From an uncultured Bacteroides sp. (GTDB lineage: Bacteria > Bacteroidota > Bacteroidia > Bacteroidales > Bacteroidaceae), in contig NZ_OY782855.1 in assembly GCF_963678425.1 (NCBI RefSeq), positions 1,426,001 to 1,490,000 on the forward strand: DNA of 64,000 bases, read 5' to 3'. Both the position numbers and the translations under genes were made by a program. The notes under the pieces are model-generated. The model was given only the letters and a program-made list of their open reading frames with translations, did not search any database and was not told the origin of the DNA. This document shows, piece by piece, positions 53,627-62,880 of this stretch (its first letter is position 1; every line of letters starts with the position of its first letter).

Positions 53627-56242
53627 TTATTTGATCGTTATTTTTAATATTTTCAGCATTTTGGCATCCGAACTGTTTCCGTACAAAACTTCGTACTCAC
53701 CGGGAGTAACCATCATTTTTCTTTTAGCCCAGTCAAAGAATTCGAATGCAGAAGGTGGTAATTCAATAGCTGCCTGTCCGGATTTGCCAGCTGCTAACTC
53801 TACACGTTGAAATCCACGCAAAGTTTTAATAGGACCTTCAATATCATTTACTTTATGAATATATACCTGCACGATTTCCGTTCCGCTCCTTTTTCCTGTA
53901 TTGGTTACTGGAACTGTTAGTTTTACAGTTTCGTTGGATTTAATTTCTGCTCTATCTAAAGTGGCTTTCCCTATTTTGAAATTAGTGTAACTCAACCCAA
54001 AACCAAATGAAAATAACGGATCGGACATATAACGATAGGTTCGTCCTTTCATTGAATAATTTTCAAAATCGGATAATTGATTCATGCTTTTGTAGAAAGT
54101 GATTGGCAGTTTTCCCGATGGATTATAATCGCCAAAAAGCACATCTGCTACAGCCTGACCTCCCGACTCGCCACCATACCAAGCCTGAAGAATGGCATCA
54201 CAACTCTCAGTTTCAGGAACCAAAGCAATAGCCGAGCCTGAACAGTTCACAAAAATCACCTTTTTCCCAGCTTGTTTTAATGCCTTTAAGCAGTTACGTT
54301 GTACCACGGGAAGCTCAATATCGGTACGATCACCGCCCTTGAAACCAGGATATGAGACAGGCATTTCTTCGCCTTCCAATTGTGTAGAAAGTCCCCCAAC
54401 AAATACCACAACATCAGTACCCTGAAGCTTTTTTATAAGTTCAGTATAATCAACACCAACTTCCTTACCTAAATTGAATTCTATATTTGCTTCCCAATTA
54501 TTTAGTTGCGCATAGCGAATTTCTATTTTATATTTCTTATCGCTTTCAACTTTAAACGGAATTCGTGAAGGTAGCGTTCTCCAGTTGTTATATTTAGCAA
54601 GAGATTCTCCATTCACAAACAATTCAAAATATCCTGTGGCACCACATTTGAACACGATCTCTTCACTTTTAGATGGTGTGAATTCTGTTTCATATTTACC
54701 GGAAAATCCTTCTAAACGAACTCCGGTTGCAAATTCATGTTGACCTGCAGTAGTTAATTTTATAGGATTTACAATTTGTTGGGTTGCAACAATATCACCT
54801 GTAAAATCTTTATTATTCCAATAACTAACCTTAATGCCTTTCTTTCCATCAATTGAGCATTGAGAGAAATAACTTTCGGTCACTTTATCCTCTACCAAAT
54901 CGCATCCTTTTTCATAAAGAACCTTATCTGCTGAAAGTTTAGAAGTAATTCCATCTAAAATTGTAATAGTTCTTACGGGAGTTCCATTATAGTTTCCCCA
55001 AAGCATAGGTTTATCATTAGCATTTGGACCAACTACTGCTATTTTTTTTGATTTGGTAAGTGGGAGAACATTGTTTTTATTCTGAAGAAGTGTCATTGAT
55101 TCAAGAGCCATATCGAAGGCAAGCTTTCTGTGCTCATCGTTATTTACAATCGACATAGGAATTTTAGACCATTGAACCAGATTATCATCATCCATTTCAC
55201 CCAAGTCAAACCGCTCAATCAATACCCTTAAAAGGTGTTTATTTATTTCTTCTTCTGTGATCAGACCTTTCGCAACAGCATCCGGCAATTGCTTATAAAG
55301 ATGATCAGACCATTGGCATTCTACATCAGTTCCTGCCCAAACACCCTTGGATGCAGCATGAACAGCATCTGATGACACTTTGTGGCTGGTATAAAAATCG
55401 GATACCGCACCACAATCTGAAACGACCATATACTTATAACCCCATTCATCCCTTAGAATTCGTTGGAGCAATTGTGTGCTTCCGCAACAAGGTTCATCAT
55501 TCAAACGCTGATAAGCGCACATTACCTGACGAACATCAGCTTTTTGAACCAATGATTTAAAAGCAGGAAGGTATGTTTCCCACAATTCTCGGGGATTAAC
55601 ATCGTTAATATTTAAAGAATGGCGACTCCATTCTGGTCCTGAGTGAACAGCAAAATGCTTGGCACAAGCTAGAAGCTTTTTGTATTTCGAGTCAGCTGGT
55701 CCTTGCAGACCTTTCACTACCGAAACTCCCATACGCGAAGTTAAGTAAGGGTCTTCGCCATACGTTTCCTGACCGCGTCCCCAACGTGGATCACGGAATA
55801 TATTAACGTTTGGTGTCCAAACCGAAAGACTTAGAAAACGTGCATTTTCCTGACCGTTTTTTCTGGCTTCATTATATTTTGCTCGTGTTTCATCCGAAAC
55901 TGCATTGAAAATACGATATAGCAACTCATCATCAAATGAAGCAGCCATTCCAATAGGTTCTGGGAAAACTGTAACGTTCCCATTATTGGCAAGACCATGC
56001 AAAGCTTCACTCCACCAATTAAATTTTTTGATTCCCATACGTGGAATAGCATCTGATATATCACACATTAAAGTTGCTTTTTCGCTTAAAGTTAAGCGAG
56101 AGATCAGATCTTTAGCACGCTCTTCAGAACTTAAATTAGGATTTTTATAAGGCAATTGCTGAGCCCAGGAATTTGCTGAAAATAAAAGGGTTATTACTAT
56201 ATACAATCCCTTTTTGATAATTAACTGTGTTGCTTTTTTCAT
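53627..56242 (-). CDS. GH3 beta-xylosidase/beta-glucosidase-like enzyme with PA14 insert
   Basis: An 871-residue secreted GH3 enzyme. It has the N-terminal barrel (WWSEALHGLANNGNVTVFPE, DPRWGRGQETYGEDPYLTSR, KHFAVHSGPEWSRH) with nucleophile Asp276 in VVSDCGAV. The second alpha/beta domain is broken by a PA14 domain at roughly 465-600 (GIKVSYWNNKDFTGDIVATQ), and a fibronectin III-like C-terminus follows. This WSEALHG and VFP pattern is that of Bacteroidetes beta-xylosidases, while beta-glucosidases usually read otherwise around the Asp. It should release xylose from oligosaccharides once esters and arabinose are removed. Gaps to the GH97 and esterase genes are below 30 bases. Confidence 0.92.
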   Translation of the reverse strand: MKKATQLIIKKGLYIVITLLFSANSWAQQLPYKNPNLSSEERAKDLISRLTLSEKATLMCDISDAIPRMGIKKFNWWSEALHGLANNGNVTVFPEPIGMAASFDDELLYRIFNAVSDETRAKYNEARKNGQENARFLSLSVWTPNVNIFRDPRWGRGQETYGEDPYLTSRMGVSVVKGLQGPADSKYKKLLACAKHFAVHSGPEWSRHSLNINDVNPRELWETYLPAFKSLVQKADVRQVMCAYQRLNDEPCCGSTQLLQRILRDEWGYKYMVVSDCGAVSDFYTSHKVSSDAVHAASKGVWAGTDVECQWSDHLYKQLPDAVAKGLITEEEINKHLLRVLIERFDLGEMDDDNLVQWSKIPMSIVNNDEHRKLAFDMALESMTLLQNKNNVLPLTKSKKIAVVGPNANDKPMLWGNYNGTPVRTITILDGITSKLSADKVLYEKGCDLVEDKVTESYFSQCSIDGKKGIKVSYWNNKDFTGDIVATQQIVNPIKLTTAGQHEFATGVRLEGFSGKYETEFTPSKSEEIVFKCGATGYFELFVNGESLAKYNNWRTLPSRIPFKVESDKKYKIEIRYAQLNNWEANIEFNLGKEVGVDYTELIKKLQGTDVVVFVGGLSTQLEGEEMPVSYPGFKGGDRTDIELPVVQRNCLKALKQAGKKVIFVNCSGSAIALVPETESCDAILQAWYGGESGGQAVADVLFGDYNPSGKLPITFYKSMNQLSDFENYSMKGRTYRYMSDPLFSFGFGLSYTNFKIGKATLDRAEIKSNETVKLTVPVTNTGKRSGTEIVQVYIHKVNDIEGPIKTLRGFQRVELAAGKSGQAAIELPPSAFEFFDWAKRKMMVTPGEYEVLYGNSSDAKMLKILKITIK

Positions 56243-56260
56243 AATATATATACATATTTA

Positions 56261-58186
56261 CTAATGAATTGGTTTCAGAGAAGCAACAAAGCCACCCCTA
56301 CCTAATAATCTTACTTTTACGGTGCTCGATTTATCAACAACCATGTATTGTGTAACGAGTTTCTTATCGTGTTCACCATCTGCTATTAATGTCAGTTTGT
56401 ATTTTACATCCTCAGGCAAAAAACTGAACGTCAGAGTCTTGCTTTTTGGATTTTTTTCTGCACTTATACCTCCAACATACCAGACATTACCTTTATTTCG
56501 GGCTATAATTAAATCCTTTCCGGGATATCCGTCGATTAATTTGGTATTATCCCATGCATTAGGTACTTCCATAAGAAAATGTTTAGCGGCATCGGGCAAA
56601 TCGTAGTAACCCTCGGGGCGATCAGCCATGTGCTGAAAGCCTGACTCAAACACTACACTAAGAGCAAGTTCGTGTCCATATGATGTAATATGTGGAAATT
56701 GAGAATTAGTAAATGTTACTGGTGTATAATCCATAGATCCAACTACATTTCGTGTAAATGGTAAAATGGTATTATGCTCAGGAGCTGTTGTGGTAAATTC
56801 CGGACCATTGTTATACCATTCGGCTCCACGTACGCCTTCATAAGTCATCAAGTGTGGATATGTACGAGCCCAACCACGAGGAACTAAACAACCATGAAAA
56901 TATACCATCATCTCAAATTTGGCTGCGTCGTCTAAAATATCAAGATAATACTTAATCATATTTTGTTTTTCACTCTCAAAGAAATCAATTTTCACGCCCG
57001 CAACACCCATTTTTTTTAGTTTGGCAAACTCTTCCATTCTATTTTCATGGGTCAACATTCTATCTTTTGGGGTAGCAGAAACCCAGGTATGATCTCCTCC
57101 TGAGTTATACCACATCAAAGGTTTTACGCCTAATGAATGAATATACTTTAAAGCATCTTCCAAATTACCTCCATTGCCCATGGCATCCCATTCCCAATCA
57201 AGCAAGGTGTATGGCCATCCCATTGAAGCAGCTAAATCAGCAAACTTGCAAACTGTTTTGAAGTCCTTGGTTCCGTGATTATCCGACCAGTAATTCCACG
57301 ATACTACGCCAGGTTTAATCCAATCAGTTTTAGTTATAGTTGAAGGTGCAGATACATCATCGATCAACGTAGATTCCACAATATCAGCAAGATTACCAAT
57401 AACTATTACACGCCATGGCGATTTCCATGGAAGAGTAATAGTTGGTTTTGTCTCACCTTGTCCTCTTCCGTTCCATTGATCAGGAAAAGTAACTTTATAT
57501 TTCGATTTTTCAGCAACATTAGATAGTTTTGTTCCACAATAATTCCTTCCCAAATCGGCTTCGTGAATCAAATACCAGCAATCTTTATCGGATGTATTAA
57601 AAAGTGCAGGATAACCCCAGTCTTGTTGAGTGTTCCCGTCGCCCATAGTTGTATAAAGACCTTCGTTGGCAGGGTTAAATTTTTCCATCCATCTTTTTGT
57701 ACTATCCGGTATACAATAGGTTGTCAGTTCATCATTTACAACAAAAGAACCTTTCTTCTCAGGAAATTCATATCTGAATGCAACGCCATCGTTATAAGCC
57801 CTGATAATAATGTTTAACTTATATTTATCGGGATTTTCAAAAGATACGACCGCTTCACTTGCTGAATTACTGCATTGTGATCGTTTACCATGCGCTACAG
57901 AATATTGTTCGTTTATTAAAATGGGGTTACTTGCCTTCAGGATTTTTAAATCTTTCGAGAAATCCTGGTCAGCGCGAGTAAGTCCTAACGTTATTTGCGG
58001 TATAACTTCGCAGATTTTGCCATTATTCGAATACTTAACTTTCAAATACCACTCACCTGTTTCGGTATTCTTTGTATTGAAAAGTCCGACAGCGATCTTT
58101 TGATTCGGCGAAACAACTTTTATTTTCTGTGGAAACACAGCTAATGAACTGATAAATAAAAGTCCTGTTATTATCTTACATTTCAT
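56261..58186 (-). CDS. GH97 enzyme, retaining type
   Basis: A 641-residue secreted GH97 protein with a signal peptide ending LAVFPQ. The barrel shows VSWNYWSDNHGTKDFKTVCK and LLDWEWDAMGNGG. VAGVKIDFFESEKQ supplies Asp401 as the expected nucleophile and MTYEGVRGAEW Glu450 as acid/base. This Asp marks the retaining, alpha-galactosidase-like subgroup; SusB-type inverting enzymes lack it. With the GH27 gene it gives the locus two enzymes likely to act on alpha-galactosides or related sugars. It has a good promoter 40 bases upstream and may begin the transcript that runs to 40297. Confidence 0.92.
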   Translation of the reverse strand: MKCKIITGLLFISSLAVFPQKIKVVSPNQKIAVGLFNTKNTETGEWYLKVKYSNNGKICEVIPQITLGLTRADQDFSKDLKILKASNPILINEQYSVAHGKRSQCSNSASEAVVSFENPDKYKLNIIIRAYNDGVAFRYEFPEKKGSFVVNDELTTYCIPDSTKRWMEKFNPANEGLYTTMGDGNTQQDWGYPALFNTSDKDCWYLIHEADLGRNYCGTKLSNVAEKSKYKVTFPDQWNGRGQGETKPTITLPWKSPWRVIVIGNLADIVESTLIDDVSAPSTITKTDWIKPGVVSWNYWSDNHGTKDFKTVCKFADLAASMGWPYTLLDWEWDAMGNGGNLEDALKYIHSLGVKPLMWYNSGGDHTWVSATPKDRMLTHENRMEEFAKLKKMGVAGVKIDFFESEKQNMIKYYLDILDDAAKFEMMVYFHGCLVPRGWARTYPHLMTYEGVRGAEWYNNGPEFTTTAPEHNTILPFTRNVVGSMDYTPVTFTNSQFPHITSYGHELALSVVFESGFQHMADRPEGYYDLPDAAKHFLMEVPNAWDNTKLIDGYPGKDLIIARNKGNVWYVGGISAEKNPKSKTLTFSFLPEDVKYKLTLIADGEHDKKLVTQYMVVDKSSTVKVRLLGRGGFVASLKPIH

Positions 58187-58227
58187 TTGGATATATTATG
58201 GATGTTTGTTTGATTATTAGTTAGATG

Positions 58228-58256
58228 CAAATGTAAGTTTATCCTTTCGATTGAAA
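58228..58256 (-). promoter_or_regulatory. Promoter upstream of the GH97-to-GH31 gene run
   Basis: On the minus strand TTTC (58253-58256) and TACATTTG (58228-58235) are 17 bases apart; the -7 box is exact and the -33 box has one mismatch. The leader to the start at 58186 would be about 35 bases. The 252-base gap therefore splits the locus into an esterase gene and a ten-gene unit downstream. Confidence 0.6.
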
Positions 58257-58438
58257 CATAACAAATGTTGCAAAAGTTGTCACTCTTGTTGATTTATAGC
58301 ATCTTTGCATGTCCTCTTTCTGATGAGTTTGCCATAATTTTAGAATTTAAGGTTTAGTATGATTAATTACATGCTTTTCTTTCGTTTAAAACTTGGCTCA
58401 AAATAATTATTTCCTATTTTTACCAGACACTAATAGCT

Positions 58439-60424
58439 TTATTTAAATAATAAACTGGCATATTGTTTCAACGACCGTCTCCATGTAAGCCATTCGTGCG
58501 ATGTACCCGGAGATTCGTAATAAACATGTTTGATGCCTGCTTTTTCAAGTTCCTTATGGAAATTGTTAACTGTTTGGTACATTCTTTCAGGTTCAGCTGT
58601 TCCAATACTTAAATACATCAATTTCACCTTTTGGTTGAAAGCATTTACATCCGACCATACACCATTGTATAGCTTAGAAAAATCGCCATCTTGCTGCATT
58701 TGGCCTGCGCCACTAAATCCTCCGATATAGGCAAATTTGTCGAGATTAGATAATGTAATCTGAAAGGTTTGAAAGCCACCCATTGAAAGGCCAGCCATAG
58801 CTCTATGATCACGGTCGGCAATAGTGCGAAATTCTTTATCAATGGCAGGAATTATCTCTTTAATAAATACATCTGCCAAGGTATTATTTTGAAACATTCC
58901 CCGAGGACCTGACTGCTGATTGTTTTTAGGTGCATCAGGATCAACTGCATATCCCTTATCCATCACTACCAACATAGGCTTTGCTTTTCCTTCGGCAATT
59001 AATTTATCCAGAATCATATCTACCTTACCTTGATTTGGCCATCCTGTTTCATCTTCACCTCCACCATGTTGCAAGTATAGAACCGGATATGATTGAGTTA
59101 CATTTTTATCATACCCTGCCGGAGTATAAACAAAAGCTCTTCTCCATAATTTAGTAATATTTGAATAATAACGTATCTGTCTGATCTGTCCATGAGAAAC
59201 ATCCTTTGCCAATGTATAATCAACACCTTTTTCGGGAATCTCTATGCCACTTGCCATGCGTCCCATTCCGTAATAAGTCAGACTTGCCGGGTCGCATACA
59301 GCTACTCCGTCAATCAGAACAGAATAGTAATGAAAACCTTCAATAATAGGATCTGTAGTTACTGCCCAGGATCCATCTTCTTCTCTAAGCATATCATACT
59401 TCTTTCCTAAATCAATCTGCACTTTTTTAGCATCAGGCGCTTTTATACGGAAAAGAACGCTATTATCTGGCAAAACTTGTGGATATTGAGCACCGGATAT
59501 ATTTGTCGATGCAGGAACTCCAGTCATGACAGCAGTTTCACCTGCAGAAGCGTCGACAGTATTATATTCCTTAAAGACAGAAGAGGTAACGGGCTTAAAA
59601 ATCAGTTGAGAGAACATGTAAAGATTCTGTTTCCAGACTTTAAAATCATGATACCCTCCAGGGATAACATAATAAATATGAGGCACTTGATTGGATACCA
59701 AAAAATTGTGTGTACGTTTACTGTAAGTAATAAGTCCATCTTTATCGCCACACGAAATCCAAAGCAAATTCAGTTTTTTCTTAGTCTCAGCGGGATTGGG
59801 AACAAGCTCCTGAGGTGTTTTAGTATTGGGAGCCGACGAAAAACCGCCTACCCAAGCAAATTTATCCAGATTGCCCAATCCGAAATTTAAAGATTGCCCA
59901 CCTCCCATTGAAAGGCCAGCAACAGCACGATGTTCACGATCTGCCAAAACCGGATATTTCTTTTCGATAAATGGAATAAGGTCGTTTATTAAATCTTTTT
60001 CAAATGTAGCAAATGCCTGAACTCTAGTTTCGTCATAGATATTGCCCACTGCACGATCATCTTTCATAGCCCGTCCGTTTGGCAACACTATAATCATTGG
60101 TTCTGCTTTCTTATCAGCATACAGGTTATCAAGAATAACCTGCGGTTTTCCTTGAATAAGCCATTCCTTTTCGTCACCTCCAATGCCGTGTAACAAATAA
60201 AGCACAGGATATTTTTTACCTTTTGAATATCCTGGAGGCGTATAAACAAGTGCTTTTCGACTGGCTCCGACAGTTTTTGAGATATAAACAACTGTATCTA
60301 TTTTACCTTGACGGATGCCGGTACGTGGAGTGTCAAAGCCATCAGGTAAACCATTAGACGGTTTACCATTAACATTATGTATAAATAAAAAAGCAACTAA
60401 AAATAAAAAAATAAGTTTTTTCAT
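58439..60424 (-). CDS. Double CE1 esterase joined by a CBM48 (CE1-CBM48-CE1)
   Basis: A 661-residue secreted protein with two full CE1 esterase domains. The first (about 40-280) has LLHGIGGDEKEW and GLSMGGG with Ser172, Asp in SCGDKDG and His259 in GGYHDF. A CBM48-like sandwich fills about 312-395 (VLFRIKAPDAKKVQIDLGKK, GFHYYSVLIDGVAVCDPASL). The second CE1 (about 415-661) has LQHGGGEDETGW, GLSMGG with Ser547 and a His in GTSHEW. CE1 enzymes include feruloyl and acetyl-xylan esterases, and CBM48-linked CE1 forms are known as feruloyl esterases that bind arabinoxylan. Two non-identical catalytic domains may split these tasks. Upstream lies IS debris. Confidence 0.92.
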   Translation of the reverse strand: MKKLIFLFLVAFLFIHNVNGKPSNGLPDGFDTPRTGIRQGKIDTVVYISKTVGASRKALVYTPPGYSKGKKYPVLYLLHGIGGDEKEWLIQGKPQVILDNLYADKKAEPMIIVLPNGRAMKDDRAVGNIYDETRVQAFATFEKDLINDLIPFIEKKYPVLADREHRAVAGLSMGGGQSLNFGLGNLDKFAWVGGFSSAPNTKTPQELVPNPAETKKKLNLLWISCGDKDGLITYSKRTHNFLVSNQVPHIYYVIPGGYHDFKVWKQNLYMFSQLIFKPVTSSVFKEYNTVDASAGETAVMTGVPASTNISGAQYPQVLPDNSVLFRIKAPDAKKVQIDLGKKYDMLREEDGSWAVTTDPIIEGFHYYSVLIDGVAVCDPASLTYYGMGRMASGIEIPEKGVDYTLAKDVSHGQIRQIRYYSNITKLWRRAFVYTPAGYDKNVTQSYPVLYLQHGGGEDETGWPNQGKVDMILDKLIAEGKAKPMLVVMDKGYAVDPDAPKNNQQSGPRGMFQNNTLADVFIKEIIPAIDKEFRTIADRDHRAMAGLSMGGFQTFQITLSNLDKFAYIGGFSGAGQMQQDGDFSKLYNGVWSDVNAFNQKVKLMYLSIGTAEPERMYQTVNNFHKELEKAGIKHVYYESPGTSHEWLTWRRSLKQYASLLFK

Positions 60425-60464
60425 GATATTTCACAATTAGTTTTACAATCTCGCTACTGTCCCG

Positions 60465-60735
60465 TTAAGCTTCCCAAAGCAATAATTGTTTGTCATCGAA
60501 CTGCATTTTCAAGTTAGTATTATTGTTAAATAAGTCATTTATAAATTCTTTTTCAAATAGAGTTAGGCCTATTGTTTGAGTAAACATATAAAGATTTTTA
60601 TCTAAAGCTTTTATTAGCGATCGCAAGCAACAGGTAAATGAATATAGCAATCCATATTTGGTAGTATACTGCATTACTTGTTGTTCCATAGAAAGCCTTA
60701 ATATGAAGGTGTTGTTTGATCCATTTTTTAATTCA
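60465..60735 (-). pseudogene. IS4-type transposase, C-terminal remnant with frameshift
   Basis: On the minus strand from about 60735 one frame reads KKWIKQHLHIKAFYGTTSNA followed by VYYQIWIAIFIYLLLAIANK, which closely matches the C-terminal part of Bacteroides IS4-family transposases (KWIKQHLRIKxFxGTSxNAV, QIWIA). It meets a stop, and the match continues in another frame as LDKNLYMFTQTIGLTLFEKE to the end KQLLLWEA at 60465. At least one frameshift is therefore present and the N-terminal two thirds are gone. CTACTGTCCCGTTAAGC just after the stop (about 60453-60469) may be the old terminal repeat. A 103-codon frame that crosses this segment is a chance mixture of frames. Confidence 0.75.
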
Positions 60736-61101
60736 CTACTACTTTCCGAATAGCTAACTAAAGCTATAGTTGTCACCCTTGGCTGTTACTTGTAATTGTA
60801 CTAGTCTAGATACATCATTTTTTCACTTGCAAGGATTACTGAGTTCCCTTTTTTCAGTTATTCGAAATAAAATGTATGTATCTTTTTTACCTTTGGTAAT
60901 TCTAAAAACATAGTTAAACTTCTCGAACTGATAGCACACTAATCCAACCTGATCATTTTCAGTTTTTGGCTGATAACTTAATATTATTGTTGCTGTAATT
61001 TTTTTTTATTGCTATCTATAAAAGAGAGAAGACACTGGCTTTACTTCCTTAATATTCATTTGGGAAGGAACTATTTGTACGCCACCTTTTGAATTTATAT
61101 T
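60736..61101 (-). pseudogene. GH43 beta-xylosidase-type C-terminal domain, decayed remnant
   Basis: Translating the minus strand in one frame gives, in order, GGVQIVPSQMNIKEVKPVSS, LFYR then a stop, ITATIILSYQPKTENDQVGL, VCYQFEKFNYVFRITKGKKD, a second stop, and RLVQLQVTAKGDNYSFSYSE. These match the concanavalin-like C-terminal domain of GH43 beta-xylosidases, where the pattern is LxRRQ, FTATTxLxFxPxxxxExAGL, NYxFxxT and VxLQVxAxGxxYxFxYS. At least two stops are in frame, and the catalytic propeller is absent. The homology ends where IS4 transposase homology begins, near 60735. The remnant lies where a GH43 gene would fit in the PUL, between susD and the esterase. Confidence 0.75.
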
Positions 61102-61132
61102 ACATTACCTGTAAATATGCAGTTAATAGAAT

Positions 61133-61166
61133 AGCCCTGCACAGTTTTTATAAAGGATGCAGGGCT
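61133..61166 (-). terminator. Hairpin after susD
   Basis: AGCCCTGCA (61133-61141) pairs with TGCAGGGCT (61158-61166), 9 bases with a 16-base loop, about 50 bases after the susD-like stop on the minus strand. The bases that follow are AT-rich but not a clean T-run, so it may be an attenuator or RNA-stability element that sets susCD above the enzyme genes. Confidence 0.6.
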
Positions 61167-61215
61167 TAGATCAAGTATAAAAATTAATCCAAACTATTCT
61201 TTTTTTTGCTAAACA

Positions 61216-62853
61216 CTAATTCATGTTGTTACCTTTCAGGTTTGGATTATTGTTTAACTCAGCCTGAGGGAAAGGAAAATACATAGCCTTTTCTGACCAT
61301 CCTAAAGTTTTCAATGGTTCAAGCCATTTGGCATCAGCCATACCCCAGCGGAGTAAATCGAAATAGCGCAAATACTCACCACAGAATTCAACATAACGTT
61401 CATGTTCAATTATATTCTTTATGCTATTCATGGCAACACCATTGATGACTTTACCACTTGATAATAACTCATCAACATTAGGAATTGTACCAGGAGAGTG
61501 TTGATACCATAAATGTGGTTGTTCAGATGGAACTACTTTATTAGCTCTATCTCTAACTTGCTGAATATAATATTTAGGACCAGTAGGATCTGTAATAGCC
61601 TTACTATCATTACCTGCCTCACTTAAACATTCAGCATACATTAGTAATACATCAGAATAACGCATTAAACGAGTATTGATATCATCATCAATATCACCAA
61701 TCTGGTAATCAGGGCATTCCTTTCTGGTACCATAAAGATCATTATCTGAAGACAAATGCGCCTTCATATAATTCCAATCAGCAACATTACCTGATAGTTC
61801 AGTATATTTGGCTCCTCCAGGGCACCATAGAGTCATATATCTTCTAGGATCTCCATCTTCAAATTCATCATAAGTCTTTTTATTCGGAGCAATATTCCAC
61901 CAAGAGCTACCTGTTCCGTCAGGAACTCCAATCTCTTCCCATCTCCAGGAATCTGAATTATCTCCACCTAGCCAACTTGTACCATTGAACATCTGGACTT
62001 CAAAAACAGATTCATCATTATTCTCGTTATCTCCACCCAAACCATTAGCTCTAAAATTATCCATAAGCTTATATTCTTTACTATCTATAACAGCTTTCAA
62101 CAAAGGAGCTGCTTTATCAAATTCTGCAGTTTTTCCTTTCTCAAGAATAGGGCGATACATATATGCTTTTGCTAAATATGCTTGCGCTGTACCTTTGGTA
62201 GCACGTCCTTTGTTAGCTACATTAGCATAAAGTTCACTACGCAATGGTAAAAGTTCAGAAGCTTTTTTGAAATCATCAATAATCAAAGCATATATTTCAC
62301 CTGGCTTTGCGTTAGTAGGATAATAATCAGATTGATTTTGTGCTGGATGATCAACCAATGGAATTGTTTCTCCAAAGAGAGCACAAAGGTGCATATAATG
62401 TAAGCCTCTCAAGAAATAAGCCTCACCTAACAATCTATTTTTAACCATTTCAGATATTTCACCACTAAAATTACTTATTTTTTCGATGGCTGTATTAGAT
62501 GCATAAACACCTTCAAAGTACCCTTTCCATCCTGAGGTAATATTTCCTTGACTTGGAGGAGTGCTATATGTATCAGGATAAAGTTCTTCACCTACACATT
62601 TAAAAGTATGGTCGAAATCATCTCCAGGAAGTAACAAGTAATAATATGCCCCACGACCATAGCCACCTTCAACACCATTAAAACTAATTAAGCACTGATA
62701 AGCTGGTATTACGGCTAGTTCTAATTGTGCAGCAGTTTTGTAATATGTATCAACAGATAACTGCGAAGGATTATTCAAGTCCATTTCGGGCATACAGCTA
62801 CTTAGAATTGCTGCAGAACTGCACAATAAGCAGAATTTTGATATTTTTTTCAT
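61216..62853 (-). CDS. SusD/RagB-family glycan-binding lipoprotein
   Basis: A 545-residue outer-surface lipoprotein with the signal ISKFCLLCSSAAILSSCMPE. The SusD fold is shown by the TPR-like helices (LGEAYFLRGLHYMHLCALFG, GTAQAYLAKAYMYRPILEKG, LMRYSDVLLMYAECLSEAGN) and the C-terminal NIIEHERYVEFCGEYLRYFD followed by LLRWG. It binds oligosaccharide at the mouth of the SusC channel and acts as its lid. It starts 27 bases after the SusC-like gene stops, the usual arrangement. Loop residues give no direct clue to the sugar. Confidence 0.95.
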   Translation of the reverse strand: MKKISKFCLLCSSAAILSSCMPEMDLNNPSQLSVDTYYKTAAQLELAVIPAYQCLISFNGVEGGYGRGAYYYLLLPGDDFDHTFKCVGEELYPDTYSTPPSQGNITSGWKGYFEGVYASNTAIEKISNFSGEISEMVKNRLLGEAYFLRGLHYMHLCALFGETIPLVDHPAQNQSDYYPTNAKPGEIYALIIDDFKKASELLPLRSELYANVANKGRATKGTAQAYLAKAYMYRPILEKGKTAEFDKAAPLLKAVIDSKEYKLMDNFRANGLGGDNENNDESVFEVQMFNGTSWLGGDNSDSWRWEEIGVPDGTGSSWWNIAPNKKTYDEFEDGDPRRYMTLWCPGGAKYTELSGNVADWNYMKAHLSSDNDLYGTRKECPDYQIGDIDDDINTRLMRYSDVLLMYAECLSEAGNDSKAITDPTGPKYYIQQVRDRANKVVPSEQPHLWYQHSPGTIPNVDELLSSGKVINGVAMNSIKNIIEHERYVEFCGEYLRYFDLLRWGMADAKWLEPLKTLGWSEKAMYFPFPQAELNNNPNLKGNNMN

Positions 62854-62880
62854 TGTATTTTTAATTTAAAGATTCAACCT

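Noticed and set aside
60465..60776. A 103-codon open frame on the minus strand in the gap after susD
   Set aside because: Its parts match different sources in different frames: the last 45 residues resemble an IS4 transposase end, but the upstream part is out of frame with both the transposase and GH43 homologies. It is treated as pseudogene debris, not as a gene.
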